Of a stretch of DNA of 64,000 nucleotides, positions 31,925 through 43,200 are shown in pieces. A program made the position numbers and the translations under genes. This DNA comes from Argyresthia goedartella (taxonomy: Eukaryota; Arthropoda; Insecta; Lepidoptera; Argyresthiidae): positions 4,960,001-5,024,000 of the forward strand of contig OX463813.1 of assembly GCA_949825045.1 (NCBI GenBank), read 5' to 3'. A model generated the notes under the pieces. The model did not search any database and was not told where the DNA came from. It saw nothing but the letters and a program-made list of their open reading frames with translations. Position 1 is the first letter of the stretch. Every line of letters starts with the position of its first letter.

Positions 31925-32684
31925 CGACGTTAACAATTGACAGAAAACTAAACTGGGAAAATCATATCATAGACGAATTGTGTAAAAAGACTAGTAGTTC
32001 AGCTTACGCTCTACATAAACTTGCCAAAATAGTTAACACAGATGCACTACTTGCAGCATATCATAGCCTAGCTGAATCGAAACTTAGATACGGTATTATC
32101 TTTCGGGGTAACTCGACCAATATTGGCATTGCTTTTAAAATGCAAATACGGTGCATACGGGCCATGTTTCATCTTTACTCAACTGACTTCATAAAACACC
32201 GGGATCTCACACTTCCAGCACTATATATAATTGAGGTAGCTTCATTTGTGAAGAATAATCTCCATCTTTTTCCACGCAACAGTGCAGCAGTAAATCGTAA
32301 CAGACGAGACAAAACAAAACTACCGTTACACCCTTGTAAGACAACGCTATTGCGAAAGAGTATATAACTATATAATAAAATTCCTAAGAGCTACAGGGAA
32401 TTAAACTCAAATCTATTTAAGATCAGACTAAAAAAACTTCTCATGGACAAATGTTATTACAATATTAATGAATTTTTGAATGACAAATTTTGATGTGTAT
32501 TGTCTATTACGTACTAGCTATTGATAATGATTAAGGCCTGCACGCCTATTCCTATTTGCATGTCAATCTCGGCAAAACATGTTGGACCAGACCCACTGTA
32601 CACCACCATCTATACCTAAATGCATGTTTATGTACAACACATGTTTGAGCAAATAAATTGTCTTTGTCTTTGTCTTTGTCTTTG
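31925..32684 (+). mobile_element. 5'-truncated LINE with (CTTTGT)n tail
   Basis: An RT C-terminal fragment (31978-32367: SSAYALHKLAKIVNTDALLAAYHSLAESKLRYGIIFRG...FKMQIRCIRAMF) is followed by a 3' UTR ending in AAATAAATTGTCTTTGTCTT repeats at about 32650-32684. The frame ends early at TAA 32365 relative to related LINEs, so it is a pseudogene. Confidence 0.7.
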
Positions 32685-32689
32685 ACGTA

Positions 32690-32870
32690 CATAAGTACAT
32701 ATTATTTTATTTGTACCAATAATATTACATTATACTCTTTGAGTAACGACAACATCCTTATTAATGATGTACCCTTAATCTAATTTAATTTTATTAATTT
32801 TATTAATTTTATGAATTTTGTTTTACTTGTAAAGTATTTTACCAATAAATGATGTCTTATGTCTTATTTC
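32690..32870 (+). mobile_element. Short LINE 3' end
   Basis: AT-rich 3' UTR ending ACCAATAAATGATGTCTTAT, the tail type of the LINE at 14355. Confidence 0.5.
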
Positions 32871-35215
32871 TTGTAACGGCATAAATAGCTAAGGTCAAGC
32901 CACCGCTGTCAGAAAGCTATGATCGTCTATTCTATCTACCCCCAAAAGAGATGTCCCGATTCAGCTGTGAAAATGTCAAGTCAAGAATGATAAGTCTGAA
33001 TTTCTCGTTTCTTGAGAATTCGTTAGATGTACAATAGTTGAACGGAAGATTGGTTCAGGAAGTTAGAGTTTCAAGTTAAACAGAGAAAGCATGTATGCCC
33101 GCAAGCCGGTATTTCGCATCAGTTAGCGGTGTTTTCTTTTATTATAATTTGTGTACTGGTACCATTTATTTTTTTGTATATATGGGCGCTTGGAGCTTCT
33201 TTTACGTGGTCGACCACAATTTATAATATTTGTTTGGGATATCGTATGGTTATTCGTCGTAGTGTTACGACGTGAGTACTCAATGATATTTCATGTGCTC
33301 GCTAGTAGCGGCTTTAGTGGCTCCAATTATATAATTAGTTCACGGTAATAACGATCCAAATAGACCGGGTTTACACAATTGCGATTTGATTTTCCGAAAT
33401 GGGTCTGAACTAGCGGTTTCCTCAAAAGGTCCGTAACGTTTTAAAACCTTCAACTCTGCGCAATTCGAGCTGGATGTTATCGAAACGTTTTCTTTAGTGC
33501 TTTAGAGATCTAACCCTCTCCAAAACGAGTTACGTACTTCAGAAAATACCGATTTAGGTATCTCGTTTACCTCAGAACGCCTCGATTGAGCCCAGCAAAA
33601 TAAATGCGTGGCACAATCTACACGTTAGATCTCTCAGCGAAATTGACATTTAATTTAAATATGCAACTTGAATCAAAACTATCCAAGGCAAGGCAAAATA
33701 TCTACCCGTCCCTAAACAATGAACTTTAGACTGTAATTTGATCTCTTCGCGCGTCCCCGACAACACTTAAATGTCAAAGATATCAACAGGATAGGTTATC
33801 TGAGTTGACAACGTTTATACTTTGTTCTGAATTTGTTATTTTTCATCCGTGGAACCCCATCGATCAAACAGTCTCCCTATGCCTTGACAACCTAGGTTTA
33901 GCCTCAACTAAACTCCTGTCTAGCCTAGTCTAAAATTCTAGTGTTATACCACGTCCATCATCGACACCACTCGAAGAAGGTTGTGTGTGAATTGAATGTG
34001 CTTGTATGTTTAACGACTTGTGTGTGTGGGAATTTCAAAACTCGCTACACGAAGGGAATGAGGAGAGGATTAACCCGCGAATATCCTAAGAGCTAATCCA
34101 GGAACCCTATGGTGAAGGAAAAAGGAAATTAGGGTCGCTCCAAGCCCAGACTCAGACTCAGATCAAATTACCTACAAGTTCTTATCTAACGACCCAAGGA
34201 TAGTTTTGGAATTTGGGTAGGTTGATTTAAAGGATAGGAACCGAGGTATATCTCGGCGCTTCAGACACACTCCACTGTAGCACGCAATCACAAATCTTCC
34301 AGTTCCAGACGCGTAAAACGGCAGACCGAACTGTTCAGATTACCGAAAGACACGTGTACCACAGTGTTTTGACGTACGAACTGCTTCCCCTCTCCAACCC
34401 CGCACTCCTATATATAGGAAGCCCCACATGGGCGAGATGGCGTGCCACCCCGCAAATACTGCCCAAGCGCAAGCTTCTTATCATTAACTACACAGGATCT
34501 AGTTTCAATCAAACATGCCATGCACGCCTGCTGTCTACAATTTTGTGTATGCATAGTTCCTATAATCACCCATCGGTTATCACTCAAGTCATTTGGTATT
34601 GCCGATAGACAAAATTTGTCGATCGCTGGCTATAAAGCGGTTGCAATTAATTAAGCCTGACTGCCCGACCGCTAGCGTCTAAGACAAAGATCACTGGAAA
34701 GATATGCAAACCCGTGATGTCAGACTCACCACAACGTAATAATCAATCGCAATTGTATATTTGCAGTCAACACATTAGCTTTCTCCGTATAGTTCAATAA
34801 GAACCTTCCATTATTTAGTTATCAATAATTTATTCAGCGCGCAGCCAAATCGGCTCTGATTCCTACACATTTCGCAGGAATGCGACAAAAAAACTGACCC
34901 GACTTCTTTTCCCCGAAATTAACTACGTTCTCAGGCTCATTTCTTGCCAACTTACTTCGAATTACTCGATAACCCAAGCGTTAAATGAACTGACTCTTGT
35001 ATTAAATGTGTGTACCATTACATTCTTATTTCTGCGAATGTGGAACTCTGGCAGCTCACGGCGTCCGCGGGATTTCGCACCGCGATCTGAATGTGGAGAG
35101 GCCTATGAACTGCGGAGACAGCTCGGGAGATGTTAGCGTCAGTATCACATTTAAGCGGCACTTAATTCTGAGCAGCCGTTTGTGCATTCCGCTATTAGTG
35201 AATCTATCTACCTAT
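32871..35215. other. No gene or repeat family recognised (2.3 kb)
   Basis: Only short ORFs are found. A TATATATA sequence at about 34410, followed by a C-rich tract, could be a promoter or an LTR core, but no TG...CA pair or downstream gene supports this. It may hold old element bodies or regulatory DNA. Confidence 0.35.
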
Positions 35216-35349
35216 TTCTATCGTGCGACCACTTGCGACATAGATATAGACATAGATAGTATGCAAGTAGACAAATAAAACGATAACATCATAAAAAAAT
35301 ATGTGGAGATTTACAACAAACATTGGTTGTTCTGAGAACTAAAAAGACG

Positions 35350-35560
35350 ATACACAGGTTGACATTTAATAACCTGACCATAATCTCCCCAAAAGACATA
35401 TGGACGCAAATGAAAAATAAAATCGCCTTACAAGTTACTATGGGAGCCTCCCTATAAATGTCTTCGCTTTCGAGCAAATGTTTGTTGGAGAAAATTGTTC
35501 ATAATGAGCTATCATTCCCCAAAATATGGTCACCTAATTAAATATCAGCCTGCCAATGTG
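35350..35560 (+). mobile_element. MITE family Q, copy 3
   Basis: CAGGTTGACATTTAATAACC ... ATTCCCCAAAATATGGTCAC ... TAAATATCAGCCTG. It lies in copy 1 of the tandem duplication. Confidence 0.65.
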
Positions 35561-35570
35561 AACAATCTTT

Positions 35571-35977
35571 TTAGGGTTCCGTACCCGAAGGGTTCCAAAC
35601 GGGATCCTATTACTAAGACTTCGCTGTCCGTCCGTCCGTCCGTCCGTCCGTCTGTCACCAGGCTGTATCTCAAGACCTAGCTAGCTAGAGAGTTGAAATT
35701 TTCACAGATTATGTATTTCTGTTGCCGCTATAACAACAAATACTAAAAAACAGGATAAAATAAATATTTAAGGGGGCTCCCATACAACAATACCACATAC
35801 AAACTTATGGATGCACCTGGTTACGTACATGGAGTGTGAAAGTAACCGCACCAATAACTTTGTAAACAATATTTTGCTGTGTAAAATCCAAACTATTCAC
35901 TCCACGCCATCGCTTCCATTGAACGGTGGTACGGAACCCTTCGTGCGCGAGTCCGACTCGCACTTGGCCGGTTTTAT
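35571..35977 (-). repeat. GGAC-microsatellite repeat, inverted full-length copy
   Basis: It runs from TTTTAGGGTTCCGTACCCGA to GTCCGACTCGCACTTGGCCG, with (GTCC)n at about 35626-35650. It is absent at the equivalent place in the second copy of the duplication (about 36605), so it inserted after duplication. Confidence 0.82.
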
Positions 35978-36019
35978 TTACATTTAATTATCTATTTAAC
36001 ATAGTTGCTTGCTTGCTAT

Positions 36020-36286
36020 GCAGAGTGTAACGGAAAGGTGTAGTCATATTTTAGGGGCTTGTTAGGGACATAATTCTGAACAACTTTCACTGTTAAACCG
36101 ATTTGATCTTAGCAACTTTAATTTTCACTTCTCCATACAGTTTAGGCCTGGTGATCAGCTGTTTTGTATGGAGAAGTGAAAAATAAAGTTTCTCTGATCA
36201 AATCGTTTTCACAGTGAAAGTTGATCAGAATGATGTCCCTAACAACTCCTTGAAATAAGACTACGCTTTTCTATAACATCCTGTAT
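36020..36286. mobile_element. Foldback MITE family R
   Basis: About 110-bp arms: GGAAAGGTGTAGTCATATTT ... GGGACATAATTCTGAACAAC at the left, with the complementary series at the right. It is the same family as 52664-52924. Confidence 0.75.
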
Positions 36287-36424
36287 AGTGCGACCACCTA
36301 CGATACAGAGTAGATATTATACAGTAGGTATTAAAATTAACAATATAATTATAATTTTGTTATAATTTGGAGAATCACAGCAATAATAAAAGTAATAACA
36401 AACATTGGTCGTTCTGATAACTAA

Positions 36425-36598
36425 AAAGACAATATACAGATTGAAATTTAATGAGCTGACCATTTACTATGTTACCCAAGTTACTATGGGACACTCAATA
36501 AATGTTTTTGTTTGCCAGCATAGGTTTTTTGGGGAAAGTTGTTCATATAGAACTATCATTCCCCAAAATATGGTGTCAGCTAATTAAACATCACCCTG
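36425..36598 (+). mobile_element. MITE family Q, copy 4 (shortened)
   Basis: TGAAATTTAATGAGCTGACC ... ATTCCCCAAAATATGGTGTC ... AACATCACCCTG, in copy 2 of the tandem duplication. Confidence 0.65.
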
Positions 36599-36671
36599 AA
36601 AATCTTAAAAATATTTTTACATGTTATTAGCTATTCAAAATAGTTGCTTGCTTGCTATAGATTTCTAAAAT

Positions 36672-37222
36672 CTAACTAAAAGACTCATCCAGCCAATCCT
36701 CATCCATCCTTTCAATTTTGACCTTCTGCGCCTTCGCCTTCTTAACAAATCCCTTCAACAACTCCATGACTTTCATCCTAAACTCAAACTTAGTTTCATC
36801 ACTCAACTTCTTCACCGACGGCAAGAGTGACGTAAAGAACGCCCTGTCTTCATCATTCTCCTTTGCTATCATATCCACAATCATAGTCGCTACGTGTTCG
36901 CTTAGCACTATATCATTTTCACCTTTCTTCTTAGAAGCTACTTGGACCTCGTCATTTACGTCTATGAAGTTTTGGCCGATCCAATTCTCGCTATCCTGGA
37001 GAGCATCATATTCAATCTCAGAGCCTTCCAAGGATCCATCGTTATCGTGGCTCTTCTTTTGTCTTTTTGAAGGTTGGTCGAAGTCGTAAAGAGGTTGCAA
37101 GAAGGATAGCGCTTCTGAGTAAATGTAAGGGCGAGATTTGATGCCATGTTGTATACGGCGGCAGGATTTGACGTAGTGGTCTCTTATGTCGCACCATTTC
37201 TTTTGGAGGACCGCGCTGTCTT
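36672..37222 (-). CDS. MADF-BESS gene, coding exon 6
   Basis: Starts after tttaatcctcag with AA completing a Glu codon. It encodes the second half of MADF 2 (VLQKKWCDIRDHYVKS ... RPYIYSEALSFLQPLYDF), a basic segment, an acidic stretch and the BESS motif (EDRAFFTSLLP...FRMKVMELLKGF). The stop TAG is at 36674-36672. No AATAAA was spotted close downstream. Confidence 0.87.
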
Positions 37223-40200
37223 CTGAGGATTAAAACTTGGGGTTAGGTTAGGGTAAGTCAAAAAATAAAAATACAAAAAACTAAAATGTTTATGTACGAA
37301 CTAGGTTTTGAAGCCAGCACCACACCTACCCTACAGACAGAGGGACCAACGTCGAACCAAATGGGCCACCGAAACTATTTATAGATAACACGAAATCATC
37401 GATTATATTTGAATGACGATGATTTGGTTATTCCCAGAGGTAGGGATATTGATCACGTCTCTTGTATGGGGACCCCTTTTAACTTACAAAATCTCGTGTA
37501 GTTCGTAAGTTTTCTGTAGCGGCAACAGTAATTAATACTCTGTGAAAAATTCAACTGTCTTCCTATCGCGGTTCTTCAGATAGAGTCCGGTGACGAACAG
37601 ACAGACAGACGGACAGCGGAGGCTCACTAATAGGGTCCCGTTTGGCACCTTTCTTAAAAAATAAGGGGTTGCTATGGACACCAATTCGAACAACTTTCAT
37701 GACGAAAATATATTTGTTCAGATTATTCTTCACTTCTTTGTACTATATATTCGTCAGCATATAGGTCCAAAGTGAAAAATCAAAAAATAAAGGTGCTGAT
37801 CGCATCGGTTTCTTAGTAAAAGTTGTTCAGAATGATGAGTCAAATCATTGAATATAACTTTAAAATTAAAACCTAAAATACCCCCGACACAATAAATGAA
37901 ACCCTTGGCTGATCTATCTCAAGGATATGCTGATAACTTTTGAACCACTAAACCGATTTAAATAAAAAAATCTAAGAACTATTGTACAGAAGTCTACTGA
38001 TATTCAAAGAAGACCGCATCAAAATCCGTCCACCCGTTTGGAGGCTTGAGTGCCAGACAGAAACACACACAAACAGACGCCGCTTCAAAACTTATAACAT
38101 CCTTTTTCGTCATCAGGTGTTAAAAACCAGCAAAAGTTAGTGGGTTGATTGACATACCTGCAGCCATATCCATCCCTTTGTAGACCTTAGACCAGGCGGC
38201 GATACGATTTGGTCTACTGGTGTACTCCGGAAGATCCTTATTCCAAATCACTGGATGTTTCTTGATCAGATTTATCAATTTCTTTATTGTGCTTTGGTCG
38301 TTCAATTCGGGAATGAACCTATACGGTGTCTACAAAAATAGTCAATTGTTGTCAATTGTAAAAGGAAACATTAGATCGAAGAAAGATCCCGGCTTCGAAT
38401 CATACCCATAAGATTGTGACGTTTATGTTTCTGGGTCCTACAACACAGGATATCCTAGTATGAGGCCAAAAGCTTCAGGATTGAAGGGGATGTGTTACAG
38501 CTAATAGTCAGTATAGAACTAATTTAGTTATGAAACAGGTTTCACTTCAGATCATTATCAAGAAAATAAATAGTGACTCACGTCTATTTGATCGAAGGCT
38601 ACGTCTTCATCGTCGTCATCAGATATAGGATTGTCGTCAACTTTCACCAAGCTTGTGTCCAAATAATCATACACCGAATCCAGAAATTTCATGGCTTCGG
38701 CGTACCTGCAACAAAATGTTATGGAAAAGTGTACTATTTGGTTATTTTGTACTTCTCTAGCGCAGTGGCTGTGGGCTGGTCTCCTGTCACAAAATAGTAA
38801 ACTGTTTATCTTCTCGTAGGCGCCTGGCAAACAGATCAGTGGCGGGTGTGATGTACACTAGAATAAGAATAAGAATAATTTTTATTGTTCAAAATAACAG
38901 GGTTAACATATTTGAGGTCCCTGCCTCCCAAAGTAGGAAAAACCTGTATCATGGGAGACAGTTACTTCCCTGTGGGTACATATTTTATTTTGTACAATAG
39001 TAGATACTAAACTAGGTACTAGGAGTCGGGTTAATATTAGGTAAGAACCCGTTCTTCCTATGAGCCGATATCAGTATGATTTTCTGTTACCCGAACAAAA
39101 AATCACACAGATATCGGCTCGCAGCAAGCGTCCACGTCTTCTCTCCGCGGCGGTCGGTAGCCAGTGGCCTCCGCGCCCTGAAATCCTGCGCGTGCGCTTC
39201 TCGAGACGACAGAGTTACACATAACTATAAATGTCTATACACTACAGCGGGTTCACCATATTTACCATTTTAGTTACATTTAACCTTGTAACTCGCGGGA
39301 AAGCCCTTCAGTATTATTAACTCAAGAGGGAGAAGATTGGTTAGGTAAAGGAAAGTTGTGGAATCCAGAAGATGTCAAAATGGCATAAAAAAATAATGTT
39401 GTTGAAATGGGGAGTGGTCAGTAGTATTTTCGAGGGCAGGGCTTTTCTTCCAGTAGTATCTGTAATCTCTGCCTACCCCTCTTCTTGCAAATAAGCGTGA
39501 GGATAGTACCTGTATTGTCTAGGATGCTTCATGCCAGGCTGGCATCTGACAGCTTGTTTCTTGTTCTTCACATAACTGTCCCTGATATTGTACCATTTGC
39601 GCTGGAGAGATCTGCCTATGGATCAAACATTTCCATGTTAACATAAGCATTTGCATACTGGCAAAGACATCCTGGACCCACGAGGATACCCCGTGCCGTG
39701 GGAACCAGACCCAACGACATCACACACATAAGACATCCAAGAGCGGGGGTTCTTTTCTTCCCCCCAGCCGGGATTCGAACCCGGGACCTCTCGCTTGGGA
39801 AGCACAGCCTCGGCCGCAACCACGGAGGTCCTCACGCCACAAGGAGACGATGCTATCCCCAGCAGTGTGTTTGGTGTTGAACATGGTGATGGTGGTACAA
39901 TTCGGTACAACCACAATACCACATTTGCCCTAACAATTTTTTGTAACTGTTATTATGTATTTCATTGAGTTTGTGTTGTTTTGTTGCACCAGATGGAGGG
40001 TTATGTTTATCGAGCGTTTTATATATGTTACCGTAAGATAGTAAAAACCGTTAGTTGATAAACTGACGTTTTTATTTCTCGTTAGTAACAACGTCGTATA
40101 AACTGCAGCGTACTGCTTACTAAATGACGCGTTAGTTGATAAACTAACGGTTAAAACTGTTAAATATTAAACTGGTTTAAACTTGATTTGCAAACGAAAT

Positions 40201-43200
40201 ACCAGGGCAAACACTGCGGTAGCTTAGGTGAAGACTAGAGGGGGCGAGCGCAGCGAAGAAAAGAAACGTAAATTCTAAACCCTGTCGGTCTGGTTTACTA
40301 TCTGTCGATAGTTGATCAACTGACGCGTTAGTTTATCAACTAACGATTTTGACTATCTTACGTTGACAAATAAATGATGACCATTTCGTTATCAGGCGCT
40401 AAAGCCCAAACGGCAGGACGGATTATAATTAATGAGGAGTCGTTGGATTCGTGGAGACCGTGAGAGTTATATAGGCTATGAAATGTTTATGTAAAAAGCC
40501 TAGTCTAGTTTGCAGCAGCTACTTTCATCAATCATAGATGTTTGAATGATTTGAAAGAGCGTGATTGTGGGATGCAATTGGGAGAGTTACTTATCAAGTG
40601 CCTCTTATACGCCGATGATCAAGTTATTCTTGCGTCGTCGGTGGGTGAGCTGCAGGAGATGGTAACTCTCATGAACGAATCACTTAAGAAGAGAATGAAA
40701 GTGAATGTCAGTAAAACTAAGGTCACGGTTTTAGAAAAGGATGAAGAAGTAACTGAATGCGTGATTATGATTGATGATGAACAAATGGAACAGGTGAATG
40801 AGTTTTGTATACTTGGTAGTATGTTTACAAGAGATGGGAGATGTGAGGGTGATATTGAAAGGAGAGTGAGCGCGGGCAATAAGATCAATGGGGCACTGCA
40901 CTCCTTGATGAGTAGACCAACGGTGTCCCAAAAGACACGTTTGGCGATTCATGGTGGAGTGTTGAGTCCGATATTGATGTATGGGAGCGAATGTTGGGTA
41001 TGGCAGAAGAAGCATGAAAGCCGAATAAACGCCGTAGAAATTAGGTCTTTTAGGAGTATATGTGGAGTAACATTGAAAGATAGATTGAAGAATGAAGTTA
41101 TAAGGGAACGCTGTGGATTGAAAGAAGATATAGTGACAAGGATATAGAAAGGCCAGCTTTGATGGTTTGGTCACGTTGAAAGGATGAATGAAAGGAGATT
41201 GACGAAAAAGATTTATACAGCGGGTGTGAAAGGAGCCGTCAGGCGGGGACGCCATAGAAGTTCCTATAAAGACCAAATCGGCGATTTGTTAGTGAAGGGG
41301 CAAATTCGAAGTACACGTAACCGGCGAGCTTGCATGAAGAGACTTATGAATGTTGAGGAAGCGAGAGATGTATGCCAGGATCGTAGCAGGTGGAGGTCTT
41401 TGGTCTCTGCCTACCCCTCTTCCGGGAAACAGGCGTGAAAATATGTATGTATGTATGTATGTACTTTCATTCTCCAGTAAAAGGTGCATTCGTATGTGGC
41501 GTTGAAGGTATGCAGTCGGGTTATTTGTTTTTGTGATTATGACATTATGTGTTTGCATCATTTAAGGGGACACCTCGCCGTACAAAGGTCCCCATTACTC
41601 CAGGCGGAATGACCCGCAGTGTGAGAGGGACGGAATCGGGAAAAATGACAAATAGTCGGTTTTAAATTGATAAAAATTTACCTAAAATAACTATGGAAAT
41701 TTCTATAATAGGTAATTTAGGAATTGTCAAAACTCGTCTAAATAAATATTTTTGGATTCAATGTGTCAGAAAATCAAAACAAGTGTAAATTTAGAGCTGA
41801 TTTCAATAATTATTTCTATCGAGCGAAATTCCTCCAATCGCGTTTCTGTTATTACAAAATCGAGAAAAATGTCCCAAAATTGTTATATTATTTTATTTAA
41901 CCTGGGGGTTTTTTTTGAACAGCAGAGAAATAACTTCTAAAAGTGTCGATTCTGTCGATATGAATACCTTGATGAATAATTTATGTATCTATCTAAGATC
42001 TGATTGAAGCTTTAATCGCTTAAGACATCACCGTCTACTTATTTGATTGTATATCATGCTTACTTACGGTAACTTAATCTTTCCGATTTTGTCATACTCC
42101 CGTACGAAGTGTCCATCACTTGTATATCATGCTTACTTACGGTAACTTAACCTTTCCGATTTTGTCATACTCCCGTACGAAGTGTCCATCACTTGTATAT
42201 CATGCTTACTTACGGTAACTTAACCTTTCCGATTTTGTCATACTCCCGTACGAAGTGTCCATCACTTGTATATCATGCTTACTTACGGTAACTTAACCTT
42301 TCCGATTTCGTCATACTCCCGTACGAAGTGTCCATCACTTGTATATCATGCTTACTTACGGTAACTTAACCTTTCCGATTTTGTCATACTCCCGTACGAA
42401 GTGTCCATCACTTGTATATCATGCTTACTTACGGTAACTTAACCTTTCCGATTTTGTCATACTCCCGTACGAAGTGTCCATCACTTGTATATCATGCTTA
42501 CTTACGGTAACTTAACCTTTCCGATTTTGTCATACTCCCGTACGAAGTGTCCATCACTTGTATATCATGCTTACTTACGGTAACTTAACCTTTCCGATTT
42601 TGTCATACTCCCGTACGAAGTGTCCATCACTTGGAAGATTTTCTTCCACGCTTTGTCCCTCGCAATTCTATCCCTGAACAAAGAGAAATATGTGTTTAAG
42701 CTTGTAAATAACCATTATTTGTTATTAAAAAAATACATGGCGTCACGCCGTATCCCATACCGGATGGCAGAAGCACAGTTGTGCCCACGTTTAATCAGTT
42801 ATTCGATACATGTTTCTTAACTTTGTCAGAAAAGATAGTTTCTTAGCAAACACATTACCGGCCGCACCATCAATAGTTTCGTTTACAATTAACGAAAGTA
42901 CAAAGACTATTTCGAATTAAATTGGCCATGTAAAAAAAAACAGACAACGGAACTACAGGAAAAAAAACAAAGGTGTCAAACTGAGAAAACCATTTCGAGA
43001 GAATTGTGTTTCTAACTAAATTCCGTTATGCCCATCAAAACATATTACAGGATTACTGAAATATCCCTAAAAAAAATAATGCATAACAAATTCCCTTCGC
43101 CGTTAAGTTGGCTGTTCCGTAAAACTATCAAGTATCAACAATTTTCCTGTCAGACGATAACGCAAGTGTCAGTCGGGACGTACAACCGTTCCAAAACTGT

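Larger units (their letters stand above)
35219..36660 (+). repeat. Tandem segmental duplication with later insertions
   Basis: The unit beginning GTGCGACCAC (35223 and 36288), continuing AACAAACATTGGT-GTTCT (35316 and 36393), a family Q MITE, and AATAGTTGCTTGCTTGCTAT (36000 and 36638) occurs twice. Copy 1 also holds a GGAC repeat absent from copy 2, and a foldback MITE lies between the copies. Confidence 0.75.

Noticed and set aside
34350..34700. TATA box with a downstream C-rich tract as a solo LTR
   Set aside because: No TG...CA termini, primer site or target duplication could be found.
42048..42631. Possible CRISPR-like array (regular 73-bp period)
   Set aside because: There are no variable spacers; the whole unit repeats, and it derives from an exon of a eukaryotic gene.
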